From contig OZ251222.1 of NCBI GenBank assembly GCA_965240325.2, forward strand, positions 2,728,001 through 2,792,000: a stretch of 64,000 bases of DNA, read 5' to 3'. Of the stretch, positions 30,687 through 42,936 are shown in pieces (the first letter of the stretch is position 1; each line of letters begins with the position of its first letter). The stretch comes from Rebecca billardiae RCC1528 (lineage: Eukaryota > Haptophyta). A model generated the notes under the pieces. That model did not search any database and had not been told where the DNA came from. It saw only the letters and a list, made by a program, of their open reading frames with translations. Made by a program: the position numbers and the translations under genes.

Positions 30687-30945
30687 CGCGCTCGCTGTGC
30701 CACCCCCAGGAGGCGTCGACGGTGCGGGCGCGAGATTGCGCACGATGGATGCTGCTGTGACCGCTACCCGCTCAAGCTTGACCGGATGCGCCTCCCAGCT
30801 TCCATCCCGATCGGAGCGCTCGCCCGCCGCCGCCGCCGCCTGTTCGTGCGGCGCTGTACATGTTGGCTCCCTCCGCCGCCCAGTCCGGCACTCTGCTCGC
30901 CGCCTCACTGGTCTTGAGGTCACGTCTGGGACATCAACGAGATTC
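30687..30945. promoter_or_regulatory. Divergent intergenic region
   Basis: 259 bp between the starts at 30686 and 30946. A long in-frame extension of the plus-strand frame crosses it and the GMPPB-like gene, but is an antisense shadow. Confidence 0.35.
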
Positions 30946-32169
30946 ATGGCAGCCAGCGCGAGACTGCAGCTGGGGATCGTGATAGGCGTCATCGCCGGGG
31001 GCGTCATCATCGTGGCGGGTTCGCTGCCGCTGACGCTCCCCAATCTTCGCATCGACGCTGCGCAGCCCGCTTCTCCTCACCTGCCCGCTTACGACTCGCC
31101 GTCCGACGCCCTCCCGTTCCCTCACTGCGGCTCCAATGGCACACTGGGCGCTGCGGAGGCGTTCAGCATGTCTCGCGTGACTCGCCGTGGGCAACGTGCG
31201 TGGAGCTTGAATGCGAGTGCGAGCGCGGGCGTGCATGAGCTACTCAGCTCGATCGACGCGGTGCTTCGTGGGCAGCCGGCCCCCGGCAGCGGCGCCGAGA
31301 TCGTTCGCCGCGCGCTTGCGGCTGCCGAGTCTGCTGGTTACATGCTGTGCGCCGACGATTCTGTGAGAGCACTCATTTGGGCACCGCGCGGGCCATCAGG
31401 CGCCATGGGCGGCCCGGTGATTGCTCTGCGCGTGGCCACCACTGGGGACCAGACTGGGCACCGGGCGAGGTCCGAAGGCCTGCTCGTTGAGTGCCCACAC
31501 CCGCTAGCGGACGGCAACGGCGCGCAATGCCTGAGCGTGCTCAGGGCTGTATCTGCAGCTCGCGCCGTCCTGATGAGCGGCCATCACAGGTGTGCGGATG
31601 ATGTGCCCTCGGGCTGCGATGGCAAGACAAGCATGTGCAGCCAGCACGCAGCCGCGCCCGTCCCATACACGCGCTCTGACCCCGCGCACAACGTGCTGGG
31701 AGCATACCACGCTGTCCACAGGCTGCTGGCCGAGCAGATGCTGCCGCCCGCGGCTGCGGTCGTCGCGCTGCACGGGCAGCGCGCCAGTGGCGTATCAATC
31801 TCCGACGGCACGAAGCTCGCTCTCTCATCTGCGCACGCCCCGACGGGCGTGCTCGCGCGCGCGCTGGCGGCGCGGCTCCCCGCCAGCGAGCCTGTGACGG
31901 CGTGCAACGAGGGTGCTGGCGTGCCCACGCGTTCGCACCTCTGCGCCACCACGGACGTGCAGGGTCGGCACGTGAACGGCGTGCCCGAGGCAGCCGTCTG
32001 CCGCGACACGGGTCATCGGCCACCGACTCCGAGTCGGAGCGGGCGGTTCGTGCACGTGGAGCAGTCGTCCACAGTGGTCTCACGCCACGCCGCAGACCTG
32101 TGCCATGCGCTCGCAGCGGTCGCAGCCATTGGCATCGGGACAGCCGGGGGGCACGGTGTCCACATGTGA
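30946..32169 (+). CDS. Signal-anchored protein of unknown function with conserved-looking His/Glu motifs
   Basis: A single exon of 407 residues. The N-terminus ([20 protein letters not shown]) is a signal anchor or signal peptide. The rest is hydrophilic and probably outside the cytosol. Motifs that look like metal-ligand or active-site positions are spaced through it: ECPHPLADG (about 182), [16 protein letters not shown] (211), VALHG (273), [19 protein letters not shown] (about 340) and GRFVHVEQS (about 370), with several Cys. This layout recalls zinc amidohydrolases such as N-formylglutamate amidohydrolase or poly-gamma-glutamate hydrolase, but I cannot match a family with confidence. Confidence 0.6.
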   Translation: MAASARLQLGIVIGVIAGGVIIVAGSLPLTLPNLRIDAAQPASPHLPAYDSPSDALPFPHCGSNGTLGAAEAFSMSRVTRRGQRAWSLNASASAGVHELLSSIDAVLRGQPAPGSGAEIVRRALAAAESAGYMLCADDSVRALIWAPRGPSGAMGGPVIALRVATTGDQTGHRARSEGLLVECPHPLADGNGAQCLSVLRAVSAARAVLMSGHHRCADDVPSGCDGKTSMCSQHAAAPVPYTRSDPAHNVLGAYHAVHRLLAEQMLPPAAAVVALHGQRASGVSISDGTKLALSSAHAPTGVLARALAARLPASEPVTACNEGAGVPTRSHLCATTDVQGRHVNGVPEAAVCRDTGHRPPTPSRSGRFVHVEQSSTVVSRHAADLCHALAAVAAIGIGTAGGHGVHM

Positions 32170-32612
<443 letters not shown>

Positions 32613-35600
32613 TCAAGAACTGCTGTCACTGTCCTTCCCAAACACCACCACAATCTTCGCCCGGCGCGCGATCTCTTTCCCGCCACTTCGCGACGCAGCG
32701 CGATGCTCCTCGAGCGCCTGTCAGGCGAGCGACACGCAGCAGCACAGCAGCGGGTAAGCATCAGCTGCCACGTGCGTCGCAGTGCGCGCAATGGGGTCTG
32801 CAGACACATTCCGCGTGCTGGCGCATACCTCTCTCGCCGGCCACATGTAGTCGCACTTGCCGGCGCAGCGGAAGGTCTTTGGCCCCTGGGAGGTGTAGAT
32901 GGTGTTCCAGTGCCCGCACGTCGCCCCGTCTGCGCGTGGGCTTGGACCGGACGCCTCATTGCGTCTCCCACAGCCACGGCAGCGCCAGCTCGTGCTGCGC
33001 ACGGCGTCCTCTCGCCGGAACTGCGCGATCTTGTCGGCGCACCAATCTGCCTCCGAGGTCTGCGAGAGCAGCCGCCGGAGCTCGGACGCCTTGCTTACCA
33101 CGCCAGGCGGGCGCTGGTCGAGCACGGAGAAGAAAGGGATAAAGTTCACATTCGCGGCTATCGCCCCCTCGATTTCGAAGATGTGTCCCGTATTGAATTC
33201 AGAGTTCACGGCCTGAACCAGGCGCCTCGTGTTCAATTTGGACTTGCTCACACCCAGGGGATTCGAGAGGAGGCCAGGGCTGAATGTGCTCACCTCGGCG
33301 TCTGCCGCCTGCGGGATCACCCCCAGGATGCGCATGCCCGCCGAGATGCCGCTGACATCCGCCGCCAGAGATGCGATCAGGTCGTCATGCTGCCCCTCGA
33401 CGAGCACGCCGCACGTTGAGCGCGTGGCCTCGATGAGCTCGTGCACTCTGCCGCGGCTGAGGTCGACGATGTCCTTCGGAAGCCACCATGCCGGCATGGC
33501 CTCCATCGCGCTCCACAAGCGCGTCTGCGGGTCCTTGAACCTCCCGTCTGGCATCTGCAGGAGTCGAGGGGGCAAGGCAGGGCGACGTCCATAGTTCAAC
33601 AACGCAGCACCGGGCGCATGCGCAAACGGCCAGCAGGTCGCACTTGTTCAGGGGCGAGAGGCGCGCGTGTGGGGCTTCGGGCGGCCTCACCTGGAGCCCA
33701 AGCTCGAGGGCGCGAAGGTCGAGGTGCTTCGGGATGAGCAGGCCGCCGAGCTGCGTGCCATCCGCGGTTGAGACGAGCTTGATCTTGATGTTGCCGCTCA
33801 GGCACGTGGCGATGCGCGGCCAGATCTTGAAGACCTGTGCGGGGAGAGGGCAGAACGCGCACCTCGCATGTCAAACACAGCAAGGGCACTGCGATCCGCG
33901 CGGGCGCGGGCGCTCACCGAGCCGACGAGCAGGTGCATCTCGACCTTGTGCAGGTTGTCCGCCATGGCTTGCTGCAAGACGCCGTCCCAGTACCGGCCCC
34001 ACTGCGCAAAGTGCGGCCCGTCCACGAAGATCACCTGCCAGTTGCGGGAAATCTGCGCGCCGGTCAGCGGGCGCGGCATGCTCCGGTTGTGCGGCATGAC
34101 CACGCGGTACGAGCCGTGCTCGCTGCCCGCCGTCGCGTCCCGCAGCATGACCAGCGCCATCTGGTGCGTCCACTTCTCGAGGCAGAAGGCGGCGGTCGGC
34201 ATGCCACCGTGCCGCGCGATGTGCTGGCGTCGCAGCTCGTCAGCGGCGGCGAAGCCGATGGACTGGTCCACCTCGATGGTCTTGGCGCTCACGCGCGTCG
34301 AGCTGTTGGAGTAGAGCTCCCGCGTGCGCACGATGCGCGTCTCGCGCGACGAGAGCTTCTCGAGGCCGACCTGCTTGGCCGCCTTGCTGCTCGAGGCGCA
34401 CGCGATCGCCAGCTCGATCAGCCGCGGCTGGTGCTCGATGGGCACTACGAGGATCGAGTTGAGGAAGCTGTCCACCGACGTGATGGACGACGTGATCGCG
34501 GGGCTGAGGACGTTGCCGAACGAAGGGTGCGAGCAGTTGACGCTGTCAAACCACGACTGCATCTGCGCCGTGCGGCCGCCCCACGTATATGCCAGCTGTC
34601 GCGTGAACGCTGAGGGAACACAGGCGCAGGCAGGGGCACGGGTTGCGCGCGAGATGAGCAGCCGCCACCCTCACCCCCTCCCCCCGGCGCGCGCGAGGGC
34701 GCGCGCCCCGAGGCGCGCGAAGGCACGCACTCGTGATCTCGGAGCCGGTGAGCTTCTCGACGCCGCTCGACATGCCGAAGAGGCCGACCTCGCCCGAGCT
34801 CGCGCGCCGGTCGCCCTTGGTGAGCGCGCCGAGCGACTCGAGGCGCTTGGCGATCACGCCGGCGACGCGCTTCTCGGAGGAGCAGTCCGAGGTGATGACG
34901 ATGTACTCGGGCGGCGTCACCTGGTTGGTGCGGTGCGTGCGGCCGAACGACTGCACGACGCGCGCGGCCGACCAGCCGAGCTCGGGGCAGATGTGCACGC
35001 GCCGCTGCTGGTTGAGCTCGGTCTTGTCCGCGTGCAGCGACGCGCCGGTGGCGCCCGCGTCGGTGATGATGGCGATGCGCTTGACGCCCGACTGGAACGC
35101 CTTGCGCTCGCGCACGTTGAGCGAGTCGATGTCGGCGCTCGCGCCCGTCGCCGTGCGCGGCACGTACTCGAACTTGGGCTGCCACTGCGCCGGCGCGGCC
35201 GGCACCGAGCCCTCGGCCGGCGCCGAGCGCTTGAGCAGCCGCTTGCTCCGGCCGGACATCTCCGCGACGCACTCCGGGCCGAAGTAGTTGACGAGCTCGT
35301 CGAGGCAGCACGGCGGCAGCGTGAGCCGACCGAGCCGCTCGCGCGCGCGCGCCGCGATGGCCGCGAGCCCGCCCGTGGGCGTGGCCGAGTGGTCGGCCAT
35401 GTGCTGCAGCGCGCACTGCACAATGTCACGGACCGTGCTCACGAGCGCGTCCGCGCCGCCCTCGCCGGCGAGCGAGCGCTGCGTCGACTCGTCGCCCGTG
35501 GAGAAGAGGCAGATCACGACCGAGTGCCCCGCGCGCAGCGCCTTGCGCGTCTGCGCCTTGATCTCGCGCGCCTTGATGCCGAGGAGCAGCTGCTCGAAGC

Positions 35601-37986
35601 TGCGGCCGAGCGCGCGCGTGAGCCCCGCGCGCTTGTACCCGCCGCCCGAGAATTGAAACTGGCGGTTGTACGTGTGCACGTCGTCGAGCAGGAGGCGCCA
35701 GAAGACCGCGAGCTCGTCGTACATCGCCCGATCCGCGTCGGTGAGCTTGAGGCAGACCGACGTGAGCGAGACGCCGCGGAAGCCGAGCGAGCGCGCGATG
35801 TACGCGCCCTCCGACTTGAGCGAGACGGCGAGCATCTCGAGCGCGCCCGCCGAGTTGGAGAGCACGCTCGAGACGTCCTTGGCGGTGGAGAAGGCGCAGC
35901 CCGAGCCCCACAGGCCGAGGCGCGACATGTACGTCATGTCGTCGAAGCGCGTGGCGCCTGTCGCGCTCAGGTACACGACGCGCGCCTGCGCGTGCAGCTG
36001 CTGCAGCTCGATCACCGCGCGGCCGACGACGCCGGTGCTCGCCGCCTTGGCGCGGTGCGACTCGTCGAACGCGAGCAGCCCGTCGAAGGACGAGCCGCCG
36101 AGCCACGCGCACAGCTGGTCGCGGCGCGCGGCGATCGTCAGCTGCGAGTAGGGCACGACGAGCACGCCCTCGTCCAGCCGGCTGGCGATGGACGCGCCCT
36201 GCGGCACCTTGCTGATCAGCATCGCCGGGATGTGGCCTGCGCCGATGTCGCGCAGGTCGCGGTTCGCGTCGAGCAGCAGGTCGGCGTTCGCCGTGAACCA
36301 CGCGTTGCGCTTGCGGCCGCGGAGCCAGTTCTCCCAGCACAGCGCCGCGGTCTCGCGCCCCTTGCCCACGCCCGTGCCGTCGCCGATGAAGAACCCCGCG
36401 CGCGCGCCCGACGGCAGCCGCTGCTCGTGCCGCTGGCACGCGTACACGACCGCCTCGAGCTGCACGCGCGAGAGCACGCCCGAGCCGAGCGCCTCGCGCG
36501 GCAGCAGCAGCGAGTAGCTCACGTCGGGCGGCTCGATCGTCGCGAGCGTCGCGGACTCGACCACGTGGTCCTCGTGCGGCGGGCCGAACGGCAGCTTCCA
36601 CGGCTTGTACTCCTGGAACGCGTCCTCCGCGCTCTCCTCCGCCTGCGGCTGCTCGGCGCCGTCGCCGCCGCCCGCCTGCTCCTTGGCTGCGGCCGCGACC
36701 GCGTCCGTCTGCGCCTGCTCCGTCTCGCGCTGGGAGAGAGACTCGACGACAGTGTCGCCGCCCGCGCCGAGCGGGTTCGCCGCCGAGCCGCCCTCCCCAC
36801 TCGCCACCAGCGCGTTCGTTCCGCCGCTCGAGCCTGCCGGCGCCGCCGCGCCGCCGCGCGCGTTCGCTCCGGCGGGCGCGGGCTCGTCCTCCTCGTCCTG
36901 GTCCTCTTCGAGGAAGCGCATCGCCGCAGGCGCGGCGGCGGCGGGCTGCGCCTGCGGCGGCGGCGGCGCGCCGTCGACGCGGGCCGATGCGCTTGGCATG
37001 CGCCCGAGCGGCTGCGCGACGACGAGTGCGCCCGCGCCCGCGGTGGGCACTGGCGCAAGGCTCAGCGCGCCCGCGGCTGCGGGCGTGGAGACGCTCGACG
37101 GCATCACGGCGAGCCGCGGCGCGCCGTCCATCGGCGGTGCGGCGAGTGCGGGCACGCCCTGAGACGCGATCGGCATGCCAACGACCGGGGCCGGCGACGA
37201 CTCCGCGCGCGCGCGCTTCGGTGCGTGCGCCTCAGCCTCGCCCTCGTTGTCACGCTTCTTGTCAGCGCCGTCGCAGACGTCGTCGTGGTCGAGGTCCATG
37301 ACCGAGCCGTCCACGTCCGCTCCGAGGTGCGAGTCGTCCTCCGACTCGCCACGGGGAGAGCTGGCGCCGTTGAAAGAGGGCTGTGACGGCGTGGGCACCT
37401 GCGGCGACGCCACGTCGCCCTCCTTCGTGCTCGCAGCAGGCGCGCGCCGGCTGGTGCGAGCGGCACTCGCGACTGCGTCGAGCGCACGCACTTCAGCAAA
37501 GCGGGCGGGCCACGCGTGCTTGGCGTGCGCGGCGCCGGAAGACGGCAGAGCCGGCGAGATCGCCCGCTGTAGGGCCACGAGCGCGTCCTCGAGAAGGCGG
37601 ATGCCCTCGCCATCATCAGCCGACAGCCGCGGGCCCGCGGTGGCGGCGTCGCGCAGCGCATGCGCCCAACACTCATGGTACGTCGTCCACTGCTCGACGC
37701 GAAGCTGATCCTTGACGGCGGACTCGACGTCGAGCATGCACTGCGCCAGTACCGCGAGCGCCGGGTCGCCCGCGTCGGCTTCCGCACCGAGCCGCTCGAC
37801 GTACTTGCGCTGCAGCCACGACCACTTGCTCTTGACAGCGGTCCATGGGAGATCGTTCTCGATGGCGATGAGGCCCTCGACGACGGCGTCCACGCGCGTC
37901 TTCGCACCCCTGAGCCGTGCCGTCGATGCCTCCGCGGCGCCGGCGTGGCCGCCGCCGTCGGGCGTCGACGCGTTGCGCGTTCGCAT
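32613..37986 (-). CDS. Strawberry-notch (SBNO) family helicase-like regulator, with C-terminal extension (5 exons)
   Basis: Exons 37986-34731, 34609-33918, 33834-33691, 33554-32829 and 32717-32613 join in phase to about 1640 residues (donors GTGCGT, GTGAGC, GTGAGG, GTATGC). The first 480 residues are disordered and Ala/Pro/acid-rich. The SF2-like core has a Walker A ([13 protein letters not shown], about 534), a DExH-type box ([11 protein letters not shown], about 639), YLSATG and the helicase-C part ([24 protein letters not shown]). The SBNO C-terminal domain includes TQGD-like [19 protein letters not shown] and [19 protein letters not shown]. Unlike animal SBNO, about 270 more residues follow, with a Cys4-type zinc ribbon (CRGCGRRN and CAGKCDYMW). 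The last exon is less certain. SBNO proteins act in transcriptional regulation in the nucleus. The Met at 37986 is preferred over 38061. Confidence 0.85.
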
Positions 37987-38680
37987 GGGCTGCTCGCTCC
38001 GTCGTGCGCCAACAGCGCGATGACCAGTGCGACCGCCAACGACACGACCGCAACAAGGCACAAGGGCGTGTGCCGATCATCCGGAATGCACTTGGTTTTT
38101 CTTTGCCCATCCGGACCGGGAGTTCTCCGGTTGTCCGGAGGCTTCCCGGATTGGTGGCTTGCCTCGTGGGCTCGTGGCGCAAGAGGCCGAGCAGGTGCGT
38201 GCGATTGGGAGCGCGGGCGCCGAGGCGCGCGCGGGTGTGCGCGCGGGGGGAGGGAGGGGCACAGCACGCGCACGCCGGCAGCCGCGACGGGCGCGCAGAT
38301 GAGGACAAAACATGTTCAGTTCTGCTTCTGACTTCAAGTGAAGACCATCCATGTCCAACTCCCGATGCTGCGCTGGCGGTCGCAGCGGCGGCGGCGCGGG
38401 GGCGCCCGGCGGGATGGGCACGCGAGATGCGGCACGCGCTGAGTGTGGTGGACGGCACGCGTGACTCCACAAGCTAATAGCCGCACGCGACGCACTCGTG
38501 CGCGTGCGGTTACAATGCTGGAGGAGACTGTGCTGGAAATCGAACGCGGCTGCCCTCGCTGACAAGGCCGAGCCGGCCGCTTTGCACCTTCCTGACAACA
38601 GCTCGAGGGGCGGGACGCTCATGCCCGACGCGCCGCGCCCCTCCCCTCGCCACCCATCGTGCCCGCCGCGCGCCCGCAGG
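37987..38680. promoter_or_regulatory. Divergent region upstream of SBNO and eL39
   Basis: 694 bp between the two start codons. Immediately before the eL39 ATG the sequence reads CGCGCCCGCAG, a likely splice acceptor, so eL39 probably has an intron in its 5' untranslated region, as many ribosomal protein genes do. Confidence 0.4.
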
Positions 38681-38939
38681 ATGCCGTCCCACAAGCGCCT
38701 CAAGACGAAGATCACGCTGGCGAAGAAGATGAAGCAGAACCGGCCGATCCCGCAGTGGATCCGCCTCCGCACCGACAACAAGATTCGGTGCGCGGCGGCG
38801 CGGTCGCGCGCCGCAGCATCGCGGCCGGCCCGCAGCGCCACGTACGCACGCCGGCGCTCACATCGCTCCCCGCACCCGTCCCGCGCACAGGTACAACATG
38901 AAGCGGAGGCATTGGCGCCGCACCAAGCTCGGCCTGTAA
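38681..38939 (+). CDS. RPL39: 60S ribosomal protein eL39 (2 exons)
   Basis: Exons 38681-38787 and 38891-38939 join across a 103-nt intron (GTGCGC...CACAG, phase 2) to exactly 51 residues, the normal length for eL39. [36 protein letters not shown] and [15 protein letters not shown] match the family nearly end to end. eL39 lines the polypeptide exit tunnel of the large cytosolic ribosomal subunit. The very basic product and short length explain why it is easily missed. Confidence 0.97.
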
Positions 38940-41466
38940 AGCCGCACGGGCCCGCGGGCCACGTGCGGGGGCAGCAGCGTGTGGCTGGATGCTCTGGGTC
39001 GCGCAGCGCGACGCGCACGCGCTGCACGGCCTCGGTCACGAATCGCCACTCGAGCAACCGCGGCTTCGTTCGCATCACTACGCCGGCCATCTCGAGGCGA
39101 GCGCTGCATTCCCATGGGCCGCCGCCGCCGGTGAGTCGGAGAGTGAGTGTCGGCTCGCGACATGTACGTAAGCGATACAGTAAAACGTCGCGGCGCGGCG
39201 CGCACATTCCGATTATCGGCCGTATGGCGTATCGCCCCTAATCATCAGTTTCACTCTGTTTCTGAGTCTCAGTGACATGATGAACCGCACTCCGCAGGCT
39301 GGATTCCCGGATCACTCACGGATCAGGATGGCGGATCGGATCGGGGCTGATCCGCGATCCGGGCGCGGGCGCTCAGCCCGCGGCCGTGGGTCGCCCGCCC
39401 CCGGCGTCGGCGACCGACTGAGTTTATTTGTCGTCAGCCTGATGCAAATCGCAACGGCAATCCGCCATCCGGAAATTGACATCCGGCATCCGGCATCCGC
39501 CGCCGATTACAGTCGCCCGCCGCATCGGCCGTCGGGGCCGGTCGTACCAGGCCTAATAAGGCTAAGTCGATCAGCCCGTCGACTGGCGTCCGGCGCGTCC
39601 GCGCGTCCGGCGTCACGCACGGTCGCACCCGCCGCGGCGGCCTGAATCACCCGGTGGGACCGGTGTGCCACTCTGTCCGCCGGGCCCGGTGGGCGGTATA
39701 TGCGTCGTAATATATATATTAAGCAACCGGCCGTGCGGCCCGTGCCGGGCGTGCGGCGGCGCGCGGCCCGCGCGCCCACCCGGGCTACCGCCGGCCCGCC
39801 CGCGGCCCGGCGAGCCCGGCCGGTTAAGACTGTCGTGACCGTCGGGAGACGAAGCGTAAATGTCACTACGTATTTCGTTGCCAGCGGGACCGATCAGCGG
39901 AGCCTTATCGGCCCTGATGATGACACTTACTTAAACCAGCCGCGCAGTCCTGACCGAGAGTGACCCTGAGTAGTGAGTGCCCTGCTGCCAGTTCGGCAGT
40001 CCGCGATCCCGCTCGCGTAGCGACCGGGCAACGGCCAGCGGCAGGGCGACCCGCATCCTGATTGATTAGCTGAATCATGCTGATTGATGTCAGCGTGCAG
40101 CGGGTCCCAGCGGCACTGGAATCGGACCTTCCTCACAGTGGTAGCAGTACTGTCATACTCAAGCTACGGACTGCGAAGTATAGGCCGAGGGCTGTGCTGT
40201 CTAAAGTATACGGTAAATACGGACGATGACTTCCAATGGGCACACGCCGACACGCGGACGCCGGGCCGACGCCGGGCCGGGGACGGTATTGGCTGGCTAG
40301 TGCCCGCGGCTACTAGCTTACCGACTCAAGGAGTCTCCGGCGACACTAGGGCAGGGAGCGGGTCCACTGACTGGCGAGTGGCCACGGCGAGAAGCCAACA
40401 GTCCGCATGCGGCATGTTGCAACCGCAGTCGCGTGGTTCTGATTGAGTCCGGCCGGCCGCACGGGCACGCCGTCGTTGTATGCTCGGTAGGCGCCGTCGA
40501 GGAGCTTCCCGTATGGCCCGGCAACCCGGCTAGCGCGGAACATGACGATGACAGCAGAGTCTTGGAGTGCTCTGCTCATTGCGCGTCACTCTTAGTCTCG
40601 TGGTCTGCCGCAAGTCTGGCCGCAAGTCTTGAGCTATCCGTCTTCCAAAGCTCCACTCGCCCGCCGCGGATGTTCAGGAGCCCCGGCCCCTCAACCCCTC
40701 AACCGGGCGACAGCCCGTTAACGAAGCCGAGCATGCGAGCTGTTCACAACGCGCTCACATGCGAACGCCTGCACCATCTCAGCTGGCCCCAGTCGCCCTG
40801 GGGCCAGTCACCACTGTCCACTCCAAGGCGCTGCTACGTGTATCATCGTTGTACTACTGTTTTGTGTAAGGTATTGACGGAGAGTCTTGACTCGGTGTCC
40901 CAGCATGTCCGCATGCTGCTAGCCGCCAGGCTTCGGCCCGGGTCCCAAGAGTGAAGTCAGCTGTAAGCTCGACATACATGCCGCCTGGCGGCCTCGCAGG
41001 AATTTGGCCCGGCTCAGCAGCGACCTGGCCTGTTCCGGCACTGGCGAGCGCGGACTGCTCGATCAGAGCTCGGCACGTACTGTACGCGGCTGAGGGGGCA
41101 GGGCATGAGATCAAGAGTAACACGGCCACACTCGGCAAGACGACTGCTCACCAAGGAACGTTCGTGTGATCAGGCCAGTCAAGCCTGAGGAGGGGAGGAG
41201 GCACCGCGGCGGCCGGGCCGCCATCTTGCTTGATGTCAAGTGTCAACGGCCCGTTCACATCGTAAATCAAGGTCATGCAGAGTTCAGAGTACTGGGGGTA
41301 GTGTTCATCAATACTCTTCATTCACAGCAGCAAAGGAATGTTCATGATCAAATGTGATGTCAGACTCACTCGTTCGGTCGGAACTGAACGGCTGTGGACC
41401 TTGGCTGGACGCCGCCGCTGCTCAAGTCGGCAAGGTCACCATCGTCAGCGTCACCGGTCGTTGCCG
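38940..41466. other. 2.5-kb spacer, no supported gene
   Basis: A minus-strand open stretch over about 39190-38950 ([38 protein letters not shown]) looks somewhat coding-like, as does a 77-codon minus frame at 40346-40579. Neither has supporting homology. The rest is mixed sequence with palindromic GC-rich words (39310-39380, 39740-39830). Confidence 0.4.
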
Positions 41467-42936
41467 ATGCTCGCCTTCGTGCAAAAGGGCCTCGAAACGC
41501 TCAAGAAGTCCATCGAGGAGGGCAGGCTGGCCGTCGGCGGTGACCGCCACGAGATCGCCACACGCCCCGCCAAAGCGGCTGACGTGCCGATCGCGCGCGG
41601 TGCGACGAAGAAGTCGAAGCGGCGCAGCGGCGGCTCGGATGCTGGCCGTGCGGCCAAGGTGCCGCGACCTGCACCAGTTGCGAAGCCGAAGGTGGGCGCG
41701 CGCGTGTACATCATGCGGGCGAACCTTCGCGAGGGCTTCATCGTCCTGACGAACGACGGGCGCGAGAGCGGCAGCATCGGCGGCTGGACCTTGCGCAGCG
41801 GAGCGACTGGGAGCGTCGTTTACAAACTGCCGGAGGGCACAGCGATCGAGGCGCGCACCGCGCTGGTGCTGCTGGCGCCGGGTGGCGAGACGCCCGAGGC
41901 GTTCAAGCACGACTACGTCAAGGAGCTCCGCTCCTCCCGCGCGTGGCCGGACGCGCTCCTCCTCCACGACGCCGACGGCACGGTCGTGGACGGCGAGGTG
42001 GACATCAACAGCGCCTCGTCGACACCGTACGGCGCGCTGGTCGGCAGGGCGGAGAACTACTACCGCGAGCTGGTTTCGCAGCTGGTCTCGCAGCGGCTCT
42101 TCGCCAAGTCGCCCGGCATGGTGGGCCCCTCGAACGTCAGCGCGGAGAGCGTGCGCTTCACGTACGACACGAGGACGGTGTGCGCGCGCGCGGGCGTGCC
42201 GCGCGCTGCAGCGGTGGCACGCGCGCGAGTCCACGTTGGCGCGCGCACGACCAGCGGCCGCGCTTGCATCCTGCGCGCCGCGCGCTGCCCTTGAGGCCCG
42301 CGTCGCGCCCCCGCCCCCCGCTCGCAGCACATGATCACACTCGTCGAGCAGTTCGCAGCCCACCTCGTGCACGCGTGCGCGACCGAGGACAGCGCAGACG
42401 CGACGGCGGTGGCCGTCTGCTCGGCGGTCGAGGACGCGCTCCCTGCGTGCGATGTGCAGCGCCGCGCGGTGGCGGAGGTCGCGCGCAGCGCGGAGCACAC
42501 GCAGCTCTTCCTCATGAACGACGCCGACGCGCAGAAGGTCGCGGACGCGCGCTACACCGCCGACGCGGACGCGCCCCGGCTGACGTGGGAAGGCGTGCAC
42601 GCGCTCGCGGTCGCCATCGACTACTTCCTCGTGCGTGCACGCGCGCTGCGCCGCGCGCCCCGCCCCCGTCGAGCCGGGCGCGAGAGCGGCGGCGTGCCCG
42701 CGCCCGCGCGCGCTCCTCGCCGATCGCAGGTCGAGCTGATCGAGACGGTTGCGACCATCGCGTACGCGGAGACCACCAACCCGTCCGCGCAGGGCGACGC
42801 GCACAAGCACACGAGCGACTTTTGCTTTGGCGCGCTCGACAGGCTCAGCCTGCAGATGGCCATCCGCATGGACCCGGATCTGAACAAGATCTGCGCGGCT
42901 GTCGACTCGCGGCCTGCCCGTGTGTCGACGAGCTGA
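41467..42936 (+). CDS. Lamin-tail-domain protein (3 exons)
   Basis: Exons 41467-42177, 42328-42630 and 42730-42936 join in phase 0 to 406 residues. Introns are 42178-42327 (GTGTGC) and 42631-42729 (GTGCGT). After a basic N-terminal region (ATKKSKRRSGG, possibly nuclear localisation) residues about 79-180 read as an Ig-like lamin tail domain: VYIMRANLREGFIVLTNDG, GGWTLRSGATG, VVYKLPEGTAIEARTALVLL, AWPDALLLHDADGTVVDG. The remaining 220 residues are mostly helical, with no family I recognise (AAHLVHACATEDS, TVATIAYAETTNPSAQGDAH). Lamin tail domains also occur outside lamins, in bacteria and in algal proteins, so this does not imply a nuclear lamina. Confidence 0.7.

Noticed and set aside
30247-30945. 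In-frame 233-codon extension of the signal-anchored protein
   Set aside because: It overlaps the coding exons of the GMPPB-like gene on the other strand and would bury the signal anchor inside the chain.
34324-37386. 1020-codon plus-strand open frame
   Set aside because: It is the antisense of the strawberry-notch gene; it is Arg/Ala-rich with no motifs, as expected where GC-rich codons suppress stops.
38500-38580. Possible tRNA on the minus strand (GTTCGATTTCC-like T-loop)
   Set aside because: The T-arm bases do not pair and no acceptor stem or D-arm can be drawn.
40346-40579. 77-codon minus frame (FRASRVAGPYGKLLDGAYRA)
   Set aside because: The residue mix is mildly coding-like, but the ends are arbitrary and no family or splice context supports it.
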